Assembly: GCA_013398055.1 (NCBI GenBank)
Contig: VZRS01010750.1
Span: 248,001 to 312,000, forward strand
Direction: 5' to 3'
Length of the DNA: 64,000 bases
From: Ifrita kowaldi
Taxonomy: Eukaryota; Chordata; Aves; Passeriformes; Cinclosomatidae
Each line of letters begins with the position of its first letter. The first letter of the stretch is position 1. Positions 49,272 through 62,892 of this stretch are shown here, one piece after another. A program made the position numbers and the translations under genes. The notes below the pieces were generated by a model. The model did no database searches, had not been told where the DNA came from, and was given only the letters and a program-made list of their open reading frames with translations.

Positions 49272-49331
49272 AAGGGGGGACTAGATAATCTCCAGAGACA
49301 CCTTCCAACCTCAGCTGTTGTATGATTCTCT
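49272..49331 (+). mobile_element. CR1 LINE 3' end fragment
   Basis: GGGGACTAGATAATCTCCAG is followed by AGACACCTTCCAACCTCAG and GTATGATTCTCT. This is the extreme 3' end of a CR1 in plus orientation, matching the usual GGACTAGATGATCTCCAGAG pattern. Only about 60 bp remain. Confidence 0.88.
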
Positions 49332-52300
49332 AATAATTACCCTTCCAGGTGGTGGGCATGCAACTACGATATACAACCAATTATGGCACACAGCCTTGTG
49401 CCTTCTCACAGCCACATGAATGACTTCTCACATACCAAATCCAAGGTATCTTCCTTTCCACCTCCATCTTCCTGAGAAAACACCTGAATCAGCAGCTTGT
49501 AATCTAAGGTGGCATTTTCTGAATTTCTCCTATCTTCTCTGTAGGTGTTACTACAGTATTAATGGTAAATGAACAGACACAGCAAGCTTGGGCTTACTGT
49601 GCTCAGTAGAAAGCCTGGACACAAAGGATTAGCTGCAGCTTCTCTACACTCATGGTACTGTATGAAACACCAAAATATGCACTGCAACGTGTTTTGGAAC
49701 TCAGGAAATTTCATATTTCTTTCCTGGATGATGCCAGAACCACTGAACCTCCTTGTTTTTTCATCCCAGGAACTGCCAACAGCTCGCCTCCAGATCCCAT
49801 AAGGTCTTCAGACACTTGCAGCTGTCTCTTGGGAGTTTGCTGGTAGAGTGTCATATCCCTGCAAATGAACAAAGAGGAAGCTAAACCTAATACAATCCTC
49901 CCTTGCAGTTATTCTCCAATTCCTGGCGCTCTGAGTAAAGACAACAGCAGCACCAGCTCTCCTCACAAGCATAAGCACTGGTCAGCATGAGCTTTTCCAC
50001 CAGATCAAAGCTCACTAAACAGAACATGCACAAACCTCCTCCTGTAAATTCTGATGGGGCAAAACCTGCAATAATCATATGATAAAAAGAGCTAATCAGG
50101 CTTTCACTTTCCCAGTCCAGATTCATGCAAAAAGTTCTGACAACACTTTCTTACAGCCTTAATGCCTTTGTCCTATTCTTTGTCCTGACAAGGAATGACA
50201 TAACCAGCATAAAAACATGAAGGCTAAACCCTAATGCATGGTTTGGCTAATTTATCAGAAATGTTCGCTGATCAAATGTGGACTTAGCAGACCAGATACT
50301 GTACTGTGCAGCCACCACCTTCCTGAAAAGGGGAGTAAGTGCTTCTCACATTCCCAGCAAAGACCATCCTATGCTTCCAGGATTTTATGGGTCAGAGCAG
50401 ACAGTACACTTCTCCACTTCTGGTTCGATTTCAGAAAATCTTGCACACAGAAGTACCTAACTGCAGGTTGAAATTTTCCAATATCTTCCTGGGATGCCAT
50501 TAAATTTGCATGGGAGCTGAGCTTCAGTAGCTGGGCCTGTATAATGTGTTGGGTTAGTTGCAATCCATTCACAGAATATGTGATCACTATCTGATACATT
50601 ATTTGAAACCCTGCCAAAACATACTTGAGAAATAAGTTATCTCACAAATTATTTCTGAAGAATTTCTTTTCTATTATAATTAAAAGCCCACTTTATATAC
50701 ACTAGGCATCTTATTTCCTTAATTATTTTCAAACAGTTCCTGAATGGTTTATGCATTCATCCCCAAACACACCAGCCCGTTATTCCCCACTGGAATAGAG
50801 CATATGCTGAATAATAATTATTTGAATATCTAAATGACAAATATTCTTTTCCAATATCTGTTTGCTGACCAAACTTTTCATTATCAATTAGGCATGGCTA
50901 GGGAAGGTGCCTATCATGGGCAGAAAAGAGCAGTGTCATCCTGGCAGATCCACTCCATACCTTGTGTGCTGTGTGACGGCTCGAGCATGGGCACACTTTG
51001 GACAATACTTCTGCATCTGTAGCTGATTTACATTGACATCATTGCCCAGGGTTCTCCAGCTGGAAGGGCAAAGTCCACCAGCACACCACGCTGGGTCCCC
51101 AGGCCTTGCAGAATCAAGTTGTGTTTGACTCAAGTCCATCCTGCCCAGACCTTAACTGTTGACACTCTCTTGGTCTGTGTGATCTTCTTTGCTTGCCTTT
51201 CAGAGCCACCTTGAGAAATTTCTCTCAGAGCTGGTCACAACTGAGTTTTAGTGCCTACTGCTTTTATTCTTCTCTTTGGTACTATTTTCTAGTGAAATAT
51301 AGACACAACCATATGCGTTTAAACAAAATCATCATTATTCTTTTTTAACCAAGTGCCAAAAAACTTTTAAATTAATGACATTCAATCCCTTAATAACACC
51401 TTTCTGCAAACTTGAATACAGCAAAGAAACACTTCGAGTTTTCTGGTTTAACTATTTGGAATTTATTACTGTATCACATATGACAACAATCCTAACAAAC
51501 CTGAAAAACAATATTTTATTATACCTTTGATTATTAACAAATCAAATTCTTTTTGGTAAAGCTTTATGCATCTATCAGAAATCCCAAGATATGCTTGAAA
51601 TTGCATAGAAATATGGGAATTGTAGTTTTTACAAAGAGAATGGCAATAAAAGTCTGGGGCTTCTCTGTATTCCAAACTCTTATCTAATTCTCAATCTCAC
51701 TGCATGAGGTCAGTGCCTTGATTCTAATTTTCAAAGAAGATAACAGGTAAAGTCATTGCCATATTAATAGCTGCTTTCAACTCAGAAACCACCAAGGTAG
51801 CTGCAATTCCATGTGCTAAAGTTTACAGTAAATGGTAGCAACCACAATGAAGGTTTTTGAAATTTGGAAGTAGAATATTTGAAGCGGCGGAAGCTGTGAA
51901 AGTAACTCCTAGAAACAGGTCAAAATGCAAAGTGCAACTATTTTGGAATGTGACTCCATATTCGAGGTCCTTTTGACTTGAACCTGCTTTTGCTGTAATG
52001 CTTCCCAATAATTCAAGAGGTATAAGTGTAAAATATTTGTACCAGAAAAACACAGACAGCCAAACTGAGAAAAATGTGAAAGAGTAAAAAGGGGGTTTTA
52101 TCTGGCTGGTTTTTGTGCAGACTAAAGTTCAAAGCTTTCTGAAGTTTTGGCTTTTGTTTGTGGGAGCTTTTTTTTTGTTTTGTTGTTACTGAGTCTCTTT
52201 TAAGGCTCCAGTTCTAGCCTATTAAGGAAGCGTGGTCTTGCTGTAATTACAAATGAAATTTTAACTTTCACTTCGAAGAAAGAGCACAGCCAGTTCTTTT

Positions 52301-55300
52301 TGAAGTGATATAAAAGACAAGTCCATGCAAAAAAAAGGAGTCATATTTTGATGTAAGAAAAATGTTGGCTACAGAGTTTCTTCAGAGAATGCTCAAAAGC
52401 AAACAAAAGTTGCTTGGGAGTTAGATTAATTTTAATGAGCTTCCAGGAACATTTATGGCATATCTACCCCAGTGACCACAGGTGGATATCCCTGCTGGGT
52501 AACACTTGGCTGCTCCTGAATAAAACAGCAGAGAGCAAACAAACAGAAGAGACAAAAGAAAAAAAGGAAGATATTTATGTCAGGGTACACTTAATGAACA
52601 CCTGCACTTCACAGGCATGGGTAACTATTTACCACCTTCTTCCCTCCAGATAAATATCTACTGAGAAATTAGTCCTCTTTCTGTATCAGTGACAGTTTAA
52701 ATGAAACCCTTCAAGAGTGCTTGGAGGCAAACTACACATAGGTTAATTTTCCTTTTTTGTACGTCAGGAAAATAATCATCATGGGAGCACCTAATTAAAA
52801 AAGACTCAAGCCTTTGTGCTCGGTCATGCTTGTTGCTTCATAACAAAATGACTATTGATCTGGACATGGAGAATGCAGTTAAACAGAACTTCCAACTTCA
52901 GTGGTCCAGCTGCTTGGCATCAGAGCACCCCAACAGGTATCCACCAGAAAATCACCTGTGTAAACTTCAAGCCAGCCACAGTAAGAGAAACCACAAGGTA
53001 TTATTACATGTGGGAGAAAGGTCTCAACATCACTGCTAGTTTAGGAACTTGTCCCATTTGCCCAGGTCTGCCTCCCTTCCTCTCATTTGCGATGGTGATT
53101 TATGCATGGGGGGGCTGGGCTTGTGCAAGACATTTAGGAGCCCCAAACAAGTTACCCAACGAGGGTGGTAGCCTGAATGCAAGCTACATTTGTAGTCCAT
53201 GTGCCACAGCTAACGGGGGAAAACAGCTAACAAACACCAAGAGGGTCTAAAAAGCTACTTTCACTGATAGCGTAGAAGGGCAGCAAACTTAAGCAGTACA
53301 TTCTAGATACTGCTAAATAAAAGTTCTGATTAGAGCATGGGAAACAACCATTCTCCACTGCACACTGCAAGCAAACCAGTGGCAATTCCACAAGGGGAGG
53401 CCCAAAGTTCCTCCAGAGCTGCCCAGAGCTGAAATTCTGGCACGTCCAGCACACAATTGTTCACAGGCTGAAATCTGTCTCCAGGATCATGTGCCATCCT
53501 GCCCATCAGAAGTGCCTGTAAAACACCAGTGTACCTTTGTGGTATGACAAAAGTGTATGCCAAAACAGGACAACGTGTTTTTCAAAGATGCTCTAGGACT
53601 GACAGGAGTCTGGAATAGATGAAAAGTTAATTGTAAAGGCTAGATGTAGAAGTCATCTTAATGAAATTTACTTAGGTGTCCAATATAAATTAGCCACCTG
53701 AGCATATCCAGGAGTTTTGTTCCCACTGAGTTTGAAATCCTGACCACCAGTTGGATGTCAGCTCCTCTGGAGAGAACTATTCATGCTCAATGAGCATAAA
53801 TAGAAATTAAACATTAGTCTGGAATAGCCATGGAGGGTCAGATGGTTTAGACTTGTTTTAGACTAAGACACTTGCATCTAGGTACCCAAGTATGCATGTC
53901 TTAATATTAGACTGAATACTGGTCTGAACTTCTAGCCTAGCCTAGGAAAATATTGTCTTCATGGGTTGAGGAAAAGCTACACCTGCAATAATCTTCCCCA
54001 AGATCTGCAATCAAGCAGAAGTCTGTGCAGGAGTTTTTTAGCTCCTGACTAATCTGAATGGGTCATTTTCAGACTTTCAACCTTATGAGCAAAGAGCAAC
54101 TCATGGCAAAATCATGGAACAGCTCTTCCTCTGGCATTAATCCCTTATTACTTTTTGTTTTGCCTTTAAAATATTCCAGAGGAAATAATTTTGTTCAAGT
54201 AATATTAGTGCTTCTTTCCTTCTATTTATCTCAGTTCCCTCTTTACTTTCTGCTACACCATAAATGATAGCATTTTTGTTTCACCTTCTCTCTCTTCTTG
54301 TTTCATAGCCTCAAAGGATTCTTTTTATAAGTGGATACACAATCTTCTGCTGCAGTGATCTGGATCTGAAGAAAACAGACCTTGCATTCTATATTTTAAA
54401 TGCTAAACAAGGAGAAAAGGGATGAAAGTTCCATTGGCAAAAGATTTTTCACTCAGATTCGATATTGTACCTATTGAATATGAGGGTTTTGCATTCAAAA
54501 ATTTTGGATACACAGTAAGAGAAAAATACTCAGAGAAAATAGCAGTACTGGTATTATTGCATTAATGTCAAAACAAATGTTCCATGCACTGATGGCAAGC
54601 AAGTCAATCCTTCACCAAGGGTCAATTGCTTTTGCTAAAGGTGGCTTAGTTGTCATTAAAACAAATACACTGTTGTGACAAAAGCATCATAGGAATTATG
54701 CTCTGTGCCCCTTACAAAAGGAGCCTTGACATCCTACAACAAAACTGGACCTTTGGTACAAAAGGCCAAAAGCTTCAAATACTCTGTGTATGACAGAAGA
54801 GAACAGGAGAGGTCAAAGTGCACCTCCTGGTGTCTCATGTCCTCATAATAGCCGCCAGTGAAAAAATGGATTATCCTAGGAAATTGGCCATACACTACAA
54901 AGGCAGAGAAAGGACTCTCAATGTTCTTTGCCAGCCTGTCAAGGGAAATCCTGACCTCAAGTCCTAAGTGACTGAGCAACCAGGTACCCAAACTGCTTCA
55001 CAATCAACTTGGGACACGCTGTGTGCCTTGCTCAGCATCCCAATTCTGACTGTGGCCAAACTCCAGTGCTACTGGGAAGCACATTACAGAACTTGGGACT
55101 CTGCCTCATTTGGGAAGCATGGATTTGCAGATTCTTTCAAACATATTGCAAGATGTTTATCTCACAGTGTGTTGATACCAAAAAGATACTTGCTACATTG
55201 TAGTCTTCATAAACAAAATAATATATTGCCTCAAACAAAAACAAGACAGTAATTCAATATATAAATTTATAGACAACGTACAACACTTGAATTAATTTTA

Positions 55301-58300
55301 AAGACTGCACTTACAGTCCTCCTTGGGTTAAAGCTTTTCTAACACATCAGGGAGAATCAAGCAAACAAAGTCCATGTTTTTGCATAGAGTGTTTTATGCT
55401 CAAAACTTCAATATTTATGTATGGCATTATTTACCCTACACAAAAATATAGGCTTTCATTTATTCAACACTACAGAATTGCCAACACCTACGGGTATATT
55501 ACACCCACAGGTTTATTCCTCTGACAATGCTTACCTCAGGAAAATGAAATTTTTACATTTTAAATTAAAGGTAGCTCTAATTTGCAGTCGTGATGTACTG
55601 TAAGAGATTATTATGCAGTATGTGTGCCGAAGGAGCTACCTTATGCTGGTAAGGTACACTATAGTAAGGGCTCCTGTGAATGAATGTGACACATGAGAAT
55701 GAGGGAAAAGACACATCAAGTAACTCCAGCTTCTGACTATAACAATTGCACGCTGCTAAAGAAACTTCAGATGTGTCTGATAATCTGCCAGAACACACCA
55801 ATCTCTCCAGCCTGGCAAGGAAACATCACTCACACACCACTCACCTGCAAAACCAAACAATGTCCTTGTAACCATGCAGAAAAAGTGATGTCCCCAGGGT
55901 ATCTCCCTTTTTGAATGGCCTTGGCATTAAGTCTTCTGTAGTAGAACATTTTATCAAGAAATATTTCTGATTATATTGCATAAACAGAAAACCCTCAGTG
56001 CACCAGTTACAAATACTCATCTTCCTACTGAGTCTAGCTTTATGCTGGGTGTCCATGTCAATGATCCCTATTCCAATAAGCCATTCTGAAACAAAGTTGC
56101 TAATCATCTCCCCAGATCCATAGCAACTTAAATGCTAGCCTGCTAAACTACCATTGTTTAATTCTACTCCCGCACCAAGGAAGCTCCTGGGTGATCACTA
56201 TCCTTCTCTTTCTTCAGAGCTAGGAGGAGGACACCAGGTGAAGCTTGGCTGTACCATCTCCTGTACACGCTTCTACACTGCGAGCGGTGTGAAAAGGCAA
56301 GGTTCACTCAGGATGATGCTGTACTATCTTATGTAGAGTGACTCATATATATCAAGCCTAAATTGCTCCCTGAATCCCAAAGATCACTCCCACAACCCTG
56401 CTACGGCACAAGTAGTTAATAAATCTTCAGAGTGCTACCATTTCTCAAGGTGCAGTTTGCTGTCCTTCATGCAGCAGGAATAACAGAGTTCATGTTCCTT
56501 GACAGCCTTAAGTGTCCTGCAGAAGGAGACTGCCCATCCCTCACAAACAACCACAGGGGTTCATAGGATTTGTGGTCTGAAACGGGCCAGATGCTCCCAC
56601 AGAGCACTTCCAGAGGTCAGAGGCTGAGGTGCCAAGGGTCCTCTTACAAGCGTTATGTGCATTGGCTGATCTTATATTAGAAGAGCGTCTTAAAAAGGCC
56701 TGTATGGAAACAGACCCCTTTGCCTCCGGGCATTGTTTGCTGCCAGTGATTGCAGCATCACAGTTACCCTCCCTGATGTGGTCTATCGAGTATTTACTGC
56801 TTAAAACTAATAAGCTGTGAGAGTGTTATTTGTTCCCCCACCTCCCGCTTTTTCTAATTTTCACTGCAAACACAGCTTATTTACACTCTGTCTCTTTTAA
56901 AAATCAAGTGTCAACCAAGTGCTAAACTGCTGCTATTTGCCAATGTTTCATTAACACCTTATTAACTTCCAACAGCTGAAGGTGACTGGACCCTCACCTC
57001 TGTTTATTTCCTCAAAGTAACAGTTAACTGAGGCATCAGGATAGAGGCACCCCTGTAAATATGACTGAAAACAAATATGCACGCAGAATATAATCAGGCA
57101 CAACTTCAGCCAGATCTGCTAACTGACACATCTAGTTAATTTTATGCACAGTCACATACTATCAAGTTTGGAGCTCAGATTTTTATTAGAGATGATAATA
57201 AAGATCTCTGCTTTTTCCCCCTAGTCCATATTAGAAACTGGCTAAAACAGAAATACAAACCTTGTACAAATTAGGCCACCAGTAGTTTGCTATTTCAGTT
57301 TAAATACCAGATACAAAGATGCGATCCTCTTGTCATGTAAATCAGCACAGGTCTACTGATTCCTGTTAAAACTGTAGTGTTTTACATAGCTGAGCCCCCT
57401 CCACGTCCATATACATTCTTCTATATTGAATTCCAGTCTATGTAGATATAACTGTAAAAGAAAGGAGAAAAAAAGACAAACCCCAAGAAATAGGACTCCC
57501 AGAACAAGAGGATAGGAAACATCCTGCTTCAGAGGGATCCCTGAATTAAAGGAATTAAAACCTTTCTTCAGCTTTCCACTATTCCCCTGCCCTAACCTCC
57601 CTCTCCTCCCACCCACTTCTGTGTTCTCACTTAATTTGAAAGGAAAGGGACAGGAGAGATTAGATATATATGTTTGTTATATCCCTTTCTCTGTTTTTCA
57701 TTTCAAAAAAAAATCTTTCCTGCTGTTTTTTTTTTCCTCCCACCCTTCCAGATTATCATCTTACACACCTGGAAAAAGTAACCAATTTGGTGGAAAGCAA
57801 TATGTAGAGATTTTTGTTCCTTTTCCCAAATAGGCAGGGTCTTTGAGCTCTAGTAAAGCTGAAGGAGCTGGAGCTGTTATGGTTGTTCTCCAGTTCATAC
57901 TTCTGTTTTTGCATGGCATATTGGTTTCTGCATCACATACGCATTAACTCTGGGAGCTCAGTGGTGAGAGTGCTGAAAAGTTGTCACTTTTCATTGTCCA
58001 AACAGATGTTTCCAATAAGCTAAAAAGGGGGAGGTCTCTTCTATGAATAAGCATTCAAGAACTTGAACTAATCAACAATAAAATTTTCATGCATATAGTG
58101 AAAAAAAAATCACTTTCTGAAATAATCACTGGAAAAGCTGGTAAATCACAAAGCAGTTAAAGTGAGAAGAGTAAAAGGAAAGGAATTGGCAGGTATTTAG
58201 CCAGAAGTCTAAAGTTCTGAAGTACAAAGAATCATCTGGGTGATTAATAAAACATGGATAAAATAAATGGGATGGTGGTGCCACTAACAAAAGTAGTTGC

Positions 58301-58638
58301 AAGGGTGGAAACTTGAATTATAGTTCCCATCTCAAAATACTGTGTTAAACTAGAACATTTAAAAGTATTTGCAAGCTCATAACTTGAAAATTAATGTAGC
58401 TTATCTGATTTTTTTTTTTTCATCTACCCAGGAACATTCCCAGGTTTTACTAGTTTTGGTATAAGCTAGTGGAGCTAGTGGATAGCTTTTAATCTTTTAT
58501 TCTCTTAGTGTTCACTCTGTTTATGCTTATCGTTACACAGAGACTTGTGTTCAAGGATTTAAAAAGTCTGCAGGGTGATATATTTTACTTGAGGATTGAA
58601 ATGAATGCTTTGCTCTCAGATCTCTGAAAGTAGATTGG
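49332..58638. other. Long unassigned interval
   Basis: About 9.3 kb with no named element. Reading frames open on both strands at 54734-54991 and 54968-55252 look mildly protein-like but match nothing known. Homopolymer runs occur at 57706-57736. No splice-bounded candidate was convincing. Confidence 0.4.
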
Positions 58639-58736
58639 ACCAAATTTTGGTCTCATTATCACCAATTTAAATCTGGAATAGTTCCACCACTGTCTGTAAT
58701 GTTACTCCCAATACATGCTGATTTAACTGAGTTCAC
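58639..58736. repeat. Ancient amniote palindromic repeat
   Basis: ACCAAATTTTGGTCTCATTA, then CACCAATTTAAATCTGGAAT and AGTTCCAC, forms a left arm. GTTACTCCCAATACATGCTG followed by ATTTAACTGAGTTCAC forms a degraded right arm. The scheme (CAAATTTTGATCTCA...ACACCAGTGTAAATCTGGAA, mirrored around a CCACTGAAGTCA centre) is that of a known-looking palindromic amniote repeat. The right arm is the more diverged. Confidence 0.6.
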
Positions 58737-58920
58737 AAGCTGGTCCATTGACCTAAGTGGTGTCAGTGGGAATGTACTGTGAAGAAAATTTGATCTACTA
58801 AATTCAAATCCTCGAGGTGCTGTTCTAGCAGCCAAGTTGTTTAGAAAGAAAACACTGAACTTGAATGTTGACCCTCCATCCCAGCTGGATCTCCATGTAA
58901 ACTGTGCTCCTGCTGTAGCC

Positions 58921-58965
58921 TTTTAAATAGATCAGCAATTTACATTTTAAATAGATCAGCAATTC
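58921..58965. repeat. Two-copy tandem duplication, 24-bp period
   Basis: TTTTAAATAGATCAGCAATT occurs at 58921 and again at 58945, with a four-base difference region between. Almost no divergence within the copies implies a recent duplication. Confidence 0.9.
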
Positions 58966-60540
58966 AAATTAGTGAAAGGCCAGGATGTAGGTAGTGTGCA
59001 GTGGGGAGCTTTAGCACTACCTGAAATTTCATCACTGTTCAACAACGTAACTCTCCGTACATTTTCTGAGGGCAGGGACTGGATGGGCTGTAGGGATTTG
59101 GCTACAGCACCTCTGTACCCAGGGATGGCAGAGGTGGCTGTTGGATAAAGGACGAGCAGAGATGGACATAATGTCCCAGACTGTCACCAGACCTTGACTG
59201 GCAATAACAGGTGGGCTGAAGCACGAATCTTGCTGGGAAGAAACATACCGAAGAAGCATTTTGGACAACTGTGGGAGACACAACCATGCTCTGACCTGGC
59301 ATGGTTTCCTTATGTGGATGTGTCCCACAGGTATTCAGAGTGTGGGGAATGGAGTATATGGAGCAGGGATGTGACAAGATGATGGCCCTGTGTTCCAATT
59401 TGTACTCCTTTAAATGCCCAGATGTTTTCAAGAATAGGAGGCATTTGCTCCTGGGAGCTCTGGGATCTACTAAAATGGATGTGGGTGCCTCTAGTCTTAA
59501 ATTACAGTGGCCTGTAGGTTTTTAAATCATATTCTTGAATTTTAGTGCCAAATAGGTGGTCCAAATCTCACCAAAGGTAAATTACTGTCAGGGAGAGCAA
59601 TGCATAAACAGAGGAAAATGTAAATGGAAAGGCCAGTGTAAAAGCATATGACTATGTGGTGCCTTCTTCTGAAGACTCCAGGCCACGTCAGTCTGTATCA
59701 TACAGTGGCTCATCAGGTCCTGCTAGGCAGGGATCTGTCCTTCTGCCTTCCCAAGGAGCCACACACATGGCAACAGTCACTTGTCCATGGGGGCCCAACA
59801 TGTGCTCCATACAATAAGCCAGTTCTTCTGCATCAGTGGTGGGAAAAAATACAACTGACACAGAGTGAGATTTTAATCAGATGTTTTGTTTGTTTGCTGC
59901 TTTTTGCAGTGCTTCCTCATTTATTTGTCCCTCCCTTCACGTATTTAACCATTGCTGCTGGGCAGTGAAAATTAACCTTCAGCACTGATCTTACTCTGAA
60001 TGGGCCAGATGATTTTGGGGTGATAAAATGCTGCTGCAGTTCTCAAGCCCAAATTATTTTCCCCTCAAAGAAACGGTGAAGCTTCAGTACTTATGCTCAT
60101 CTACATCCCTTGCTTCACACGCACAAAGAGCCTTTAATTGCTGCCACCAATTAAAGGCATGTAGTGCAGGCATGCACCCCTCACCCCCCACTGTGCTAGG
60201 TCTGTCTGTCCTTGGCTGAAGGAATACCACTGCATTTTATCTGCCTCCCTCACGGCCTGACACACAGGGCAGAGCAGTGTCACACACCTCAGCATCTGCC
60301 TTAAAAAGCATCTGCGCCAATCACAACACAATTATTCTTAATCCCTCCAGCTCTGGCATTTGTTCACCTCACACCAGGAGGAAGAATAGGGGACAGTTGC
60401 TTGGGATAAACAAGAATGACTGTGGGAGATCCTCTCAGGAGCAGCTCTGTCAGCGAGGACATTTGCCTCATTGACAGCCCCACGTAGCCTGTCGGCTTGG
60501 CTGCTGCTCTCCACAAGAGAAATGGCAGCATTTCAGGCTC
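58966..60540. other. Unassigned interval, rising GC to the right
   Basis: Overlapping ORFs on both strands at 59030-59530 without recognisable homology. No repeats named. Confidence 0.4.
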
Positions 60541-61951
60541 TTGAGGGTGTGATTGATGGGTGTTGTCGGTCCCTACCTGTCAGCTCATTGCACTGACAGG
60601 AGTGAGCTCCCCCAGGGGAGGCAGCCTTACACAATACAGCCCACCCGTCCTGTTCAGTGGGACCCTGCTGCCCTGCTGCAGCGCTCCTGGCAGGTGGCAA
60701 TCTGCTTGGCAGGACCGGGGAAGGGCAAATGAAGAGCCGGGAGCGCAGTTTTTGCTGGCAAGGGCAGTGACATCTCTCTCAGAAGTACCTGGAGACGCTG
60801 GAGCAGGGCTGCCAGAGCAGCTGAGGCAGGCTGGCTGCTGCAGAGAGCTGGTTCAGCCTGGGGTTAGGATAGATCCTGCTGCTGCAGCTGCAGCTGAGGG
60901 GACGTCAGTGGGAGAAACTTGTGGGATGCTGGCATGACTCCATGGCTTTGCATGTGCAACATTAAACACGTGCAGAGGGTTTGCAGTATGTGCTCCTGAG
61001 CCCAAGGGATGACAGAGGTGATATAACCATTTACCCCTGCCTGGAGGAATCCCCCACAGATGCCCATGGCAGAGCTGGCACATGTAGGTGTGAATTCCTC
61101 ACCCCACAGGAGCGAGGCTCAATGCCATCTGACTGTTCCTCTGGTTTTGCATCAAACTACACAGAAGAATGTGGTCAGAAAAATAATTCACTCTAGGAAC
61201 CAGGGGCTTTTTTTCTGTTTTGTGTTTGACAGCAGGAGGTTTAAGGCTATTTTTCAACATTGAAGTTTAAAGAGGATCTTTTCATCCACAAGAACATACA
61301 AAACCTTAGACCATTCAGCCAGTGTTAACAGGAAGAAAGCAACAGCAAGAAAATCCAGCTGCCTTTCAGCAGCCTATTCCCTTTCTGACCGTCCCCTTCT
61401 CTTCCCCACCCTCTGCCCCTCCAAATCAGCAGTGGTTAACCTTTGAGCAGCTTGACCTGCCTCTCCCTGCACCTGGCTCAAACCAGCACCAACGCTCTTG
61501 GGCCAGGAAACCCCAGCGGGGCCATCCAAAGCCCAGTGAAGTCAGTGGAAATACTCCCACTGGCTTCAGGGGAGGCTGCATCAAGCCCAGTTTGAAGCAG
61601 AGCCATCTTTCCTTTAAAACCTTTGCTCGACACTTCAGAGCCCGCACTGTCTACGCATTAATACTTTTGGGGACTTGCTACGGTGCCTGCAAGGCAAGCA
61701 CTGACATCACAGCTGGATCACTCCTTTCAGCTGGTGCCTCGGATAACAGTCTCACAGCTTCCCTTTCCCCTCCAAATCAAAGGCAGCGGCTGCAGCTGCA
61801 CAGACCAGCGAGTCTGTTTAGTTTCTGTGGGCCAACAGCCACCAGCTGTAGAGGCTGCTGTGCTTTTTGCTGGATGGGAGCTTTTAATTCCAATAGACAA
61901 TGTGTACAAATATTTCCCATACCAAAATTGTTCCATATCTTCCTAAGTTAA
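60541..61951. other. GC-rich block with long plus-strand ORFs
   Basis: A GC-richer stretch of 1.4 kb includes plus-strand ORFs of 125 codons (60560-60937) and 209 codons (61322-61951, the second-longest ORF in the window). The 209-codon frame starts with a Gln/Pro-rich segment and runs straight through the old palindromic repeat at 61518-61588, which argues against an ancient conserved gene. CTGCTGCAGCTGCAGCTGAG at about 60879 is a small CAG-rich patch. It could be exons of a lineage-specific transcript, a noncoding RNA or simply a GC-rich isochore patch. Confidence 0.3.
61518..61588. repeat. Ancient amniote palindromic repeat, both arms present
   Basis: GGGGCCATCCAAAGCCCAGT then GAAGTCAGTGG forms the left arm, and CCCACTGGCTTCAGGGGAGG then CTGCATCAAGCCC the right arm. 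TGAAGTCAGTGG and CCACTGGCTTCA are near-reverse complements. It matches the GATCCAAAGCCCATTGAAGT / CATTGACTTCAATGGG scheme also seen at 29384 and 9604. Confidence 0.65.
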
Positions 61952-62299
61952 TTAAATGCTAATTTTCTAATGAGGTGGCAACAATGGCAACAACCTGTTA
62001 TCAGCATGCTAGCTAGTGCCCGTAACCAACCGGTGAACACAGAACCCTTGTGCTGTTATTAAACTGCATTCCTATATTAATTAATTACTTTTGCAGCTGT
62101 ATTATTCTGAAGCTGGACACAAATGTGGATAGTAATTAAATAAAAAAAACCATTTACATCATTTGTAGATTCCAGAGTTGCTTTGTGGAATTTATTATTT
62201 CACAGTGTTGTTATAGAAACCCCTCAAGCATTTTCAGTTCTGCTGTATGGTAGTTTAGCAAAAAATGGTGGAAGGAAAACTCAGGATGAAAATGCTATT
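61952..62299. other. Unassigned AT-rich DNA
   Basis: No features recognised. Confidence 0.5.
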
Positions 62300-62892
62300 T
62301 GTTGTGGTCTAACCCCAGCCAGCAACCAAGTCCCACGCAGCTGCTGGCTCCCTCTCCCACCAGCAGGATCAGGGACAGAATTGAAGGACAAAAGGTAGAA
62401 AACCCATGGGTTGAGATAAAGACAGTTTAACAGGAAAAGCAAAAGCCATGCACAGAAGTAAAGTAAAACAAGAAATTAATTCAGTGCTTCCCATGGGCAG
62501 GCAGGTTTTGAGCCATCCTTAGAAAAACAGGGCCCCATCACACACAAGGGTTACTTGGCAAGACAAACGCCATCAATCTGAACATCCCCCCTTCCTCCTT
62601 CTTCCACTACTTTATATACTGAGAGTGATGCCACATGGTCTGGAATATCCCTTTGGTCAGCTGGGGTCACCTGTTCTGGCTGTGTCTCTTCCCAACCTCC
62701 CATGCACCCCTAACTTCCTCACCATCATGGCAGTACAAAAAGCAGAAAAGGCCTTGGCTCTGTGCAAGCCCTGCTCAGCAATAACTAAAGCATCTCTATA
62801 TGATCAGCCCTGTGTTCAGCACAAATCTAAAACACAGTCCCATAGCAGCCACTGTGAAGAAAACTAACTCTACTGCAGCCAAAACCAGCACA
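62300..62892 (-). mobile_element. Solo LTR of an avian endogenous retrovirus (ERVL-like), minus strand
   Basis: The plus strand starts TGTTGTGGTCTAACCCCAGC then CAGCAACCAAG, and ends TGCAGCCAAAACCAGCACA. This is the reverse complement of a common songbird LTR (TGTCCTGGTTTCAGC...GGGGTTAAACCACAACA). Internal landmarks in expected order are GGGTTGAGATAAAGACAGTT (R/U5 region), a TATA box seen as TTTATATACT (62610-62620), and GGAATATCCCTTTGGTCAGC. The flanks CTATT (left) and CTGTT (right) agree at four of five bases, consistent with a 5-bp target duplication. No internal viral genes adjoin. It differs in sequence from the LTR at 16.7 kb, so they are separate families or subfamilies. Confidence 0.9.

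Noticed and set aside
54734..55252. Adjacent minus (85 codons) and plus (94 codons) ORFs with protein-like translations
   Set aside because: Both strands are open over the same bases, no consistent acceptor, donor and poly-A arrangement was found, and no family is recognised.
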